IMG/VR virus record: IMGVR_UViG_3300021962_000055
Coordinates: 28,848 to 92,847 of that record
Length of the DNA stretch: 64,000 bases
Direction: 5' to 3' (one strand)
Source: a virus
Under the pieces are notes generated by a model, which had not been told where the DNA came from, did no database searches, and worked only from the letters and a program-made list of their open reading frames with translations. Made by a program: the position numbers and the translations under genes. Below, in pieces: positions 59,357 to 64,000 of this stretch (the first letter of the stretch is position 1; each line of letters opens with the position of its first letter).

Positions 59357-60014
59357 TGAACACCCACCTAGTACCGGTACGTAATCCCTTAGAAGTGATG
59401 TTCTTGAACCCAATATCCTGCATCATGCCCTGAACAGCTGCCGGGTTGAATCCCCAGAAGTTTGTATCGTCACTGTTCAACTCATCCTTAATATAGTACC
59501 GAGCTGCTGGGTATGGTATGTCTAACATGTCCACATGGGTCTCGATGACTACTAAACCGTTGGACATGGCCTTGGCCTTCTCTAGGTACCCAATCGGATC
59601 TTTAGCGTGGTAGATAACCCCAAGCATGAGTACGATGTCAAACTTCCCATGCTTCTTAGGACTCAACTCCTCAACAGACGCTACTAACTTCTCTACGTTG
59701 GAGTTCCTGTGCTTCTTGGCAAAGTCGAATCCAGAGTCACCGACTTGAGACCCGTTGTGGATAACTCTTCCCTTCCATACGAACTTGTCGGAAGCGACCA
59801 CTCGGGCCGCATTACGTTGTTCACAAGCAAATGAGTAATACCCATCCCAGGCCCCAATGTCCAGTACAGACAGTCCAGATAGATCTTCAGGTAGTCCTAG
59901 GTTCTCAAAGGTGTTAGGGGCCTCTACGCTCAGCCCATTGGTGGTGTGCTCCCCAATCTGAATGGGGTGCCACCATACGATGGAGTTCATCTCGTCTAGT
60001 GTACTTTGATCCAT
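59343..60014 (-). CDS. SAM-dependent methyltransferase, CmoB/DUF1698-like
   Basis: 223 residues. VWWHPIQIGEHTTNGL then LSVLDIGAWDGYYSFACEQRNAARVVASD (SAM motif I, residues 50-58) and FDIVLMLGVIYHAKDPIGYLEK follow the layout of CmoB/DUF1698 tRNA and FkbM-type methyltransferases. Missing is the longer N-terminal domain of CmoB (about 320 residues). Substrate could be tRNA wobble uridine, a glycan or a small molecule. AAGGAGG precedes the ATG. Confidence 0.85.
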   Translation of the reverse strand: MDQSTLDEMNSIVWWHPIQIGEHTTNGLSVEAPNTFENLGLPEDLSGLSVLDIGAWDGYYSFACEQRNAARVVASDKFVWKGRVIHNGSQVGDSGFDFAKKHRNSNVEKLVASVEELSPKKHGKFDIVLMLGVIYHAKDPIGYLEKAKAMSNGLVVIETHVDMLDIPYPAARYYIKDELNSDDTNFWGFNPAAVQGMMQDIGFKNITSKGLRTGTRWVFTGTV

Positions 60015-60045
60015 AGATCCTCCTTGTGAATAGGTCTACATTACC

Positions 60046-60399
60046 TTATCCACAGGTGCCCAGTTATCCACAGGTAACCCCCCCCATTTCGAATAGGGCT
60101 ATTACGCAGTGGTGTGTTTATCGGCGGGTGGGTACTGCCCCCGCTCCGGCGACCTGCTAGCGACTAGTGATGGGGGTCACCCCCCACCCCCCACTTAGTT
60201 GTGGGGTGGTGGCATCGGGGTGCGCTAGTCACTAGCGTACCTGATCCTCCCCTGCTAGGCAAGGCGCCTACCGGCCTGGCAGAAGCATCATGGGGACATC
60301 TGTGGTTATCCACAGGGTCAGCCCCCTACCAGTGGTTATCCACAGGGTTATCCACAGGCCTAGCAATGGGTCTATGAGTTATCCACAGGTTTATCCACA
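60046..60399 (+). other. Cluster of seven perfect DnaA boxes (candidate replication origin)
   Basis: TTATCCACA occurs at 60046, 60064, 60306, 60336, 60348, 60379 and 60391 (start positions), all on the plus strand, seven exact copies in 354 bases. This is the strong DnaA-box consensus. Two pairs have 12-base spacing (60336/60348 and 60379/60391), placed 43 bases apart, about four helical turns. The stretch is non-coding, between the leftward methyltransferase gene and the rightward 60491 gene. An eighth copy is at 61185. No AT-rich unwinding stretch was obvious. Confidence 0.85.
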
Positions 60400-60490
60400 G
60401 AGGTGGGGGCTGGCTAGTCACTAGCATTACGGTGCGCGGAGTTGCTATCTCTCTGTCCAGTGTCCATTCACTACCAGAGAGGGGAACATC

Positions 60491-61132
60491 ATGGCTACCA
60501 TGACCCGCAGCAACATCCAACCGATGACCGACATCGTCGAGGCCTTCAAGGCTGACTACGACAAGGTCGTCGCTGACAACGGCAACGGTGCCGTCGAACT
60601 GTACGCCCGAGGCGTGCTGATTGGCGATGCCGGTGACCTGGTGCGCGACCTCGCGTTCGACCTGGCGAAGCGCTTCGGCGCCACCTGGGGCGAGAGCGAC
60701 GTCGCTCGTGCGTTCGGTCTCAAGACCGCCGCAGCCAAGGTCATGACCGAGACCGTGCGCTACCTGGCCACGCTCACCGATGACGGCACTCCGGCCGTCG
60801 ACGTGCGCAAGGCCGTGTACGCGGTCCACAACCAGACCGGTACCGGTGTGGTCGCGCTGTCCAACTTCCTCAAGGTCAAGGCCTCGAAGTTGAAGGACGG
60901 CAAGACCCTCCCGTACAAGGCGGTGGTCAGCGCATCGGACCACCTCGTCAAGGAGGCCAAGAAGGCGGGCGAAGAGCCCAAGCCCGAGGCCACCCCTGCC
61001 GAGCAGGTCGATGCCATCATCAAGCGCATCGAGCGCGCTCTCAACGACCTCGCCCCCTTCACGGAGGCCGGTTACGAGTTCGCACTCGAGCAGTCGGTCA
61101 AGCTCGCCGCCATCAAGGCGCGCTTGGCCTGA
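60491..61132 (+). CDS. GC-rich hypothetical protein next to the DnaA boxes
   Basis: 213 residues from ATG with GAGAGGGG nine bases upstream; that ribosome site lies in a 7-bp hairpin (CTCTCTG / CAGAGAG), which could hide it. Residues about 55-90 (LAFDLAKRFGATWGESDVARAFGLKTAAAKVM) look like a helix-turn-helix; the C-terminal 60 are charged helices. Codons are almost all G/C-ending, unlike most of the window. Sitting beside the DnaA boxes, it may be a regulator or initiator, but no family is recognised. Confidence 0.75.
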   Translation: MATMTRSNIQPMTDIVEAFKADYDKVVADNGNGAVELYARGVLIGDAGDLVRDLAFDLAKRFGATWGESDVARAFGLKTAAAKVMTETVRYLATLTDDGTPAVDVRKAVYAVHNQTGTGVVALSNFLKVKASKLKDGKTLPYKAVVSASDHLVKEAKKAGEEPKPEATPAEQVDAIIKRIERALNDLAPFTEAGYEFALEQSVKLAAIKARLA

Positions 61133-61139
61133 GAGATGG

Positions 61140-62003
61140 TGACTCCGCGCATCTAGTGTGACGTGACCGGCCAGCCTCCTCCCCTGTGGATAAGCCGCGC
61201 TAGTGGCTAGCGAGTAGGCCTGATAAGGGCCTGTTTGTAATCCATGGGAATCACATGGGAGGGGTGCTGACCTCTGTGTAACAACGCGCGAACCCCCCAT
61301 CCTGCCAGGCAATACGTAAGCCGAACGGCCCAACCGCAATGTACTCCGGTACGTTGGTCAAGGAGGTATGGCCAAACCAACTTATGTTGGGGGCGCAGGA
61401 TGTGGACGGCCTTCAAGCCTGGGTTGTAAGCCGCGCCCTGTAACCGCAGAGCAAGGGAGTTGGCCTCAGTGCCGGGATATCCCTGTCCCCTACATCAACG
61501 TGTAAGAGTTAGGCCCGCCCAAGTGGTGGGGCGACCACCCCTAAGCAAGGTGGATACTACATCGCCCCCATGAGAGCCACGGGCAGAAGCGACCCCCACA
61601 AGGGGCGCGCGCACGACCCAGCGAGTACACCATACTCGCATGCCGTCCGGTTGTATCCGGGTAAGTCTGGTACCAGGCGGGAGACACTCTGACCACGTTC
61701 ATAAGGGGCCGAGGATGCCGAGGGATTACCCCTCGGTGTCCTCTGCCCCTTCCGACCATTGGGAGCAAGGCCGGTGGGTTGGTGCTAGTCACTAGCCCAC
61801 CGGCCAAGATCTTAGTCAATATTGTAATTGACTAGGACAAGCGGCCATCGCCACACCGGGCAGGCCGCTTGTTTAACCGGGGGCGAGGGTACGCTACTAC
61901 TAGCAACCCTTGCCCCCACCTCTTGGGGAGTCGACCGACCCCCATAAGGCAGCAGGCATACCCCCTATCATGCCAGCGCCATCGGTCCCCTTCTCCCCGA
62001 TGG
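61140..62003 (+). ncRNA. Candidate large structured non-coding RNA
   Basis: No convincing gene spans 61133-62038, but hairpins are dense. Examples on the plus strand: GCGAGTA/TACTCGC (61621-61639); CCGG/CCGG (61647-61660); nested stems around 61705-61748; GGCCGGTGGG/CCCACCGGCC (61769-61805, with a CTAG repeat in its loop); TAGTCAAT/ATTGACTA (61813-61834); ACAAGCGGCC/GGCCGCTTGT (61837-61872); GGGGGCGAGGGT/ACCCTTGCCCCC (61879-61917, one G-U); CCATCGG/CCGATGG (61979-62003). Length and tRNA context recall large ornate phage RNAs such as GOLLD or ROOL. The family is not identified. Confidence 0.5.
61185..61193 (-). promoter_or_regulatory. Eighth perfect DnaA box
   Basis: TGTGGATAA, the reverse complement of TTATCCACA, lies 53 bases after the stop of the 60491 gene. 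With the seven boxes upstream it brackets that gene, so DnaA bound on both sides could loop the DNA. Confidence 0.8.
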
Positions 62004-62020
62004 TTGGAGTGGCTCATGAA

Positions 62021-62435
62021 CCCTTGAAAGGGGAACCCATGAGCAAGTTCCACGTGGAGCACTACGATGTCCTCGGTCTGTTGGGCATCGACCACCTCAT
62101 CTTGAGGTGGGAGTACACAAAGGAAAGGGTCTGCCCGGTCACCGGTGCGCCGGTGGCGTTCGAGCAGGTCCTCGCGGGGCAGTACCACCTGCCCCGCATC
62201 GGTGGCGACTCGGCCAACGGGTACGAAGTGTACCCGACCGAGTCGTACCTCCGCCACCTGGCCGACAAGGTGTCGGCCTTCCTCGCTGACTGAGTCAGCA
62301 CGGTTAGGAGAACCAACCGAGCCACTCCAACCATCAACCGTTCTCGGACAGGCGCGCGTCGCGACTGTGCTGCCGTCCAAACCAATCTGCTCCTAGTGGC
62401 TAGCGGGCCCGTCTTCCTACGACCCTTGAAAGGGG
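62021..62435 (+). repeat. CCCTTGAAAGGGG leader repeat carrying the ribosome site
   Basis: The 13 bases CCCTTGAAAGGGG occur at 62021-62033 and 62423-62435, each 4-5 bases before a start codon. The AAGGGG part is the Shine-Dalgarno; CCCT can pair with AGGG around a TGAA loop, so the repeat may both provide and mask the ribosome site. Two unrelated genes share it. Confidence 0.75.
62039..62293 (+). CDS. Small hypothetical protein
   Basis: 84 residues from ATG 62039 preceded by GAAAGGGG. MSKFHVEHYDVLGLLGID, RWEYTKERVCPVTGAPVAF, RIGGDSANGYEVYPTESYLRHLADKV. The sequence looks folded (strands then helix). GC-rich codons. Not a family I know. Confidence 0.75.
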   Translation: MSKFHVEHYDVLGLLGIDHLILRWEYTKERVCPVTGAPVAFEQVLAGQYHLPRIGGDSANGYEVYPTESYLRHLADKVSAFLAD

Positions 62436-62439
62436 AAAT

Positions 62440-62883
62440 ATGAAGACACACAAGAAGAAGCCCAAGACAGACAACACCATCCGCCGTGAGGCGGAGGTCG
62501 CCCTCTCCAAGTTGGATGGGGCAACCCGCGAGCTGACGGGATCCTCCCAGGAGGAAGCCGACGAGCTGATGGCTCTCCTGCGGGAGTGCCAGAAGCACAT
62601 CAGCGAGATGGAGTTCGTGGCCCGTAAGGGCTACGCCATCATGAAGCGGGCAGAGAAGGCGCTCAAGTTGCCGTCTCTGGAGTTGCCCAGCAAGGCAATG
62701 CCCTTGGCCGACTTCCAGAAGGAAGTCAAGCGCCAGGAGAAGGCATTCAAGCAGAAGGCCACGGAGTCGATGAAGAAGATCGTCGACGCCGACTACGCCC
62801 TTCTCAAGGGCCTCGATGCCGTGGCGGACGCCATCAGCAGCCGTATCACCGAGGCCGCATACCGAGGGTTCGCCCTCAACTGA
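62440..62883 (+). CDS. Helical hypothetical protein
   Basis: 147 residues, Lys/Glu/Ala rich and almost all helix: basic start (MKTHKKKPKTDN), then RREAEVALSKLDGATRELTG, ADELMALLRECQKHISEMEF and KEVKRQEKAFKQKATESMKK. Likely a coiled-coil protein that may bind nucleic acid or a partner. Shares its leader repeat with the gene before it. Family unknown. Confidence 0.75.
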   Translation: MKTHKKKPKTDNTIRREAEVALSKLDGATRELTGSSQEEADELMALLRECQKHISEMEFVARKGYAIMKRAEKALKLPSLELPSKAMPLADFQKEVKRQEKAFKQKATESMKKIVDADYALLKGLDAVADAISSRITEAAYRGFALN

Positions 62884-62920
62884 CCCAGACGGGTCCGCTA
62901 GTCACTAGTAGCACACTCCT

Positions 62921-63023
62921 GGTGGGAGCCCTCTTATCCCCCATAAGAGGAGAAGGCGCGGCGCTTACAACCCCCATAAGAGGGGAGGGTGCCGGTGTGG
63001 TTCGACTCCACCTCCCACCACCA
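62921..63023 (+). ncRNA. tRNA-like element with encoded CCA
   Basis: GGTGGGA (62921-62927) pairs fully with TCCCACC (63013-63019), followed by A and an encoded CCA (63021-63023). A T-arm TGTGG TTCGACT CCACC precedes, with one T-C mismatch at its base. Between them, where a tRNA has D and anticodon arms, there is a perfect 8-bp hairpin (CCTCTTAT/ATAAGAGG) and an irregular region. No usable anticodon loop (needs U33) is seen. CCCCCATAAGAGG occurs twice inside it. It begins 12 bases after a CTAG repeat. Confidence 0.55.
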
Positions 63024-63035
63024 TGCTAGCCACTA

Positions 63036-63108
63036 GCCCACGTAGCTCAGGGGATAGAGCAACGGTTTCCTAAACCGTGTGTCGCAGGTTCGAATCCTGC
63101 CGTGGGCA
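63036..63108 (+). tRNA. tRNA-Arg (anticodon CCU)
   Basis: 73 bases. Acceptor GCCCACG / CGTGGGC, D stem GCTC / GAGC, anticodon stem ACGGT / ACCGT around TTCCTAA (anticodon CCU), variable loop GTGTC, T arm GCAGG TTCGAAT CCTGC, discriminator A, no encoded CCA. It reads AGG. Its first base is the last base of a CTAG repeat. Confidence 0.95.
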
Positions 63109-63110
63109 CT

Positions 63111-63181
63111 CTGGTCAAAAGGCACGAGATGGGGCATCACTCCCCATCGGGACTAACGGGGGCTTGCCACCCGTGAACCAG
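63111..63181 (+). ncRNA. Candidate three-way-junction RNA after tRNA-Arg
   Basis: CTGGT (63111-63115) pairs with ACCAG (63177-63181), closing two hairpins: GATGGGG/CCCCATC (63128-63148) and ACGGG/CCCGT (63156-63174). All stems are perfect. It starts two bases after the tRNA and has no gene in it, so it could be a processing or regulatory element of the transcript leading to the 63255 gene. Confidence 0.45.
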
Positions 63182-63254
63182 ACGAGTTTATCCGTTCTCG
63201 ACAAAAACGGACAATTCTCCCAGTCCCAGCTAGTCACTAGAGGAGGTGACAACA

Positions 63255-63488
63255 ATGGCAAAAATTACCATCACAACGTCCACCGAGACGCTTCAGTTGC
63301 TGGAGGACATCCTCCAGTCATACGAAAATGCGTTGGACGACCACCTGTACCGCATCTTTCCCGAGTCTTCTACTCGGCAGGCTCAGGGCGACATCGCCAC
63401 CATGCGTGCCGAGATGAACCGAATGATCGGTCAGGCGGAACGCCAGATCGAGAAGACCCGCCCCGACTTGTCGGGAGTCCACGACTAG
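63255..63488 (+). CDS. Small hypothetical protein behind a CTAG repeat
   Basis: 77 residues from ATG 63255, with GGAGG eight bases upstream. MAKITITTSTETLQLLEDILQ, IFPESSTRQAQGDIATMRAEM, RMIGQAERQIEKTR. A short beta start then two helices. Its stop TAG is the first CTAG of the following repeat. Family unknown. Confidence 0.7.
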   Translation: MAKITITTSTETLQLLEDILQSYENALDDHLYRIFPESSTRQAQGDIATMRAEMNRMIGQAERQIEKTRPDLSGVHD

Positions 63489-63503
63489 TCACTAGGAGGT
63501 GAC

Positions 63504-63743
63504 ATGAACAGCATCCAATTCTCTCTCCCCAATGGGTTCACATTCTCTGTGGCCCAGTGGGGAAAGGTTAAGGAATGCGCCGTTCTCCGGAGCGATGATT
63601 TCGTTCCTCTGGGCGTGTGGTACGCACCAAGCCTTGAAGACGACAGCGTTCTCATTCTCAGTGGGAGCGCAGAAAGCTTGGCAGCGGCCATGGAAAGAGC
63701 AATCGATTGGGCGAAAGACAACGCGCCCAACGCTAGTCACTAG
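63504..63743 (+). CDS. Small hypothetical protein behind a CTAG repeat
   Basis: 79 residues from ATG 63504 (GGAGGTGAC precedes). MNSIQFSLPNGFTFSVAQWG, LILSGSAESLAAAMERAID. Looks like a small alpha-beta protein. Its stop codon is made by the second CTAG of the next repeat (AGT-CAC-TAG). Family unknown. Confidence 0.75.
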   Translation: MNSIQFSLPNGFTFSVAQWGKVKECAVLRSDDFVPLGVWYAPSLEDDSVLILSGSAESLAAAMERAIDWAKDNAPNASH

Positions 63744-63751
63744 GAGGTGAC

Positions 63752-63907
63752 ATGGCGCACATGATGGGCGACAAGCGCGCCCGCAACGAGTGTCCCTGGG
63801 GTTGCTGTTCCGACAGCAAGGCTCAGGGGAAAAGAGGTGCCTACAGGTGGCACCGCATGTTCCGCTCCCGTGAAAAGCGGGAGTGGAGGAAGGAGCAATG
63901 GTCATGA
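63752..63907 (+). CDS. Small Arg-rich Cys-containing protein
   Basis: 51 residues from ATG 63752, again after GGAGGTGAC. MAHMMGDKRARNECPWGCC, then RGAYRWHRMFRSREKREWRKE: a short Cys cluster followed by a strongly basic helix. It may bind RNA or DNA. Its stop overlaps the next gene's start region. Confidence 0.7.
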   Translation: MAHMMGDKRARNECPWGCCSDSKAQGKRGAYRWHRMFRSREKREWRKEQWS

Positions 63908-64000
63908 GAACCAAGCGCAAGGCCCGAGCCATCGGGTCGGATCGGTGGGGCACCATCTACCGATACGGCCTTTACGAGGACATGGACATCCTCCAGCAGG
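63898..64000 (+). CDS. Partial gene running off the right edge
   Basis: Starts at ATG 63898 (GGAGG eight bases upstream) or ATG 63904 (AGGAG eight bases upstream), in the same frame. Visible part: MRTKRKARAIGSDRWGTIYR then YGLYEDMDIL. Basic start. It overlaps the 63752 gene by a few bases. Too short to name. Confidence 0.6.
   Translation, partial: MVMRTKRKARAIGSDRWGTIYRYGLYEDMDILQQ

Larger units (their letters stand above)
60157..63743. repeat. CTAG-N3-CTAG repeats at gene boundaries
   Basis: The 11-base CTAGTCACTAG, an inverted repeat around a central base, occurs exactly at 60225, 60414, 61785, 62898, 63230, 63485 and 63733. Variants: CTAGCGACTAG at 60157, CTAGTGGCTAG at 61200 and 62393, CTAGCCACTAG at 63026. 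All lie between genes, before genes, or at a stop codon. At 63230, 63485 and 63733 the repeat runs into GGAGGTGACA and then a start codon. At 63485 and 63733 it supplies the TAG stop of the gene before. The copy at 63026 ends on the first base of tRNA-Arg. Confidence 0.9.

Noticed and set aside
60326-61339. 337-residue minus-strand frame opposite the 60491 gene
   Set aside because: It is the shadow of a GC-rich gene: Arg/Gly/Leu/Val-rich with no start signal, and it covers the DnaA boxes and intergenic DNA.
61368-61505. 45-codon frame starting MAKPTYVGGAGCGRP
   Set aside because: AGGAGGT touches the ATG (spacing about 1), too close for normal use, and the frame lies inside the hairpin-rich region; more likely part of the RNA.
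61541-62380. Minus-strand frames of 92 and 182 residues
   Set aside because: Arg/Pro/Gly-rich shadows with no ribosome site; they overlap the hairpin array and plus-strand gene 62039.
62921-63023. Ordinary tRNA or tmRNA
   Set aside because: No D-loop GG, no anticodon loop with U33, and no tmRNA-like 5' GGGG...TTCGAC start; kept as a tRNA-like element instead.

Overview
The window looks like most of the genome of a tailed phage with a contractile tail (myovirus-type), probably infecting an actinobacterium. Contractile-tail genes (sheath, T4 gp19-like tube, gp25-like wedge, baseplate J, gpD-like hub, LysM protein) lie next to a portal, scaffold, N4-gp56-like capsid protein and large terminase. 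Several points favour a Gram-positive actinobacterial host: an M15 peptidase plus peptidoglycan-binding endolysin with no classical Rz-type spanin pair, two wall-degrading domains in the tape measure, a Thr-rich mucin-like secreted protein of the kind seen in Acidimicrobiia, and frequent GTG/TTG and possibly leaderless starts. The host assignment is inference. No integrase, repressor, CRISPR array or insertion sequence was seen. The window ends inside genes on both sides.

Layout. 1-15.5 kb (minus strand) is a compact replication and recombination operon whose genes overlap by 1-30 bases: SpoVS-like protein, two PD-(D/E)XK resolvase-like nucleases, Cas4-like nuclease, RecA, Pol I, a gp32-like SSB candidate, MerR-type HTH protein, SNF2 helicase, primase, DnaB-like helicase, DnaC-like loader, a C2H2 zinc-finger protein and a winged-helix initiator-like protein. 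15.7-17.0 kb (plus strand) is a short divergent cassette with Dps and four small basic proteins. It ends at a bidirectional terminator. 17.1-44.3 kb (minus) is the virion module, read from terminase (43 kb) through portal, capsid, neck, sheath, tube, frameshifted chaperone, tape measure and baseplate to 18 kb. 44.3-56.4 kb (minus) holds adhesion and lysis genes: a paralogous fibre cluster, endolysin, several small membrane proteins, a tiny lipoprotein overlapping its neighbour, and the mucin-like protein. 56.4-60.0 kb holds tRNA-Ile(UAU), two glycosyltransferases and a SAM methyltransferase.

60.0-64.0 kb differs from the rest: plus strand, GC-rich, with small genes of no recognised family. 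It holds eight perfect DnaA boxes (TTATCCACA), at least eleven copies of an 11-bp CTAG-N3-CTAG repeat at gene boundaries (three fused to stop codons and ribosome binding sites), about 850 bases of non-coding sequence packed with hairpins, a CCA-ending tRNA-like element without an anticodon arm, tRNA-Arg(CCU) and a three-way-junction RNA candidate. This is the least explained part of the window. My reading is that it combines a DnaA-dependent origin (or a DnaA sink) with an RNA-rich early-gene region.

How it fits together: host DnaA would load the phage helicase and primase at the 60 kb boxes, and the 1-15 kb operon would replicate and recombine the DNA. The 17-44 kb operon builds the particle. 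The 44-56 kb genes handle adsorption and lysis. The glycosyltransferases, methyltransferase, Dps and surface protein are accessory genes that may alter the host surface or protect DNA.
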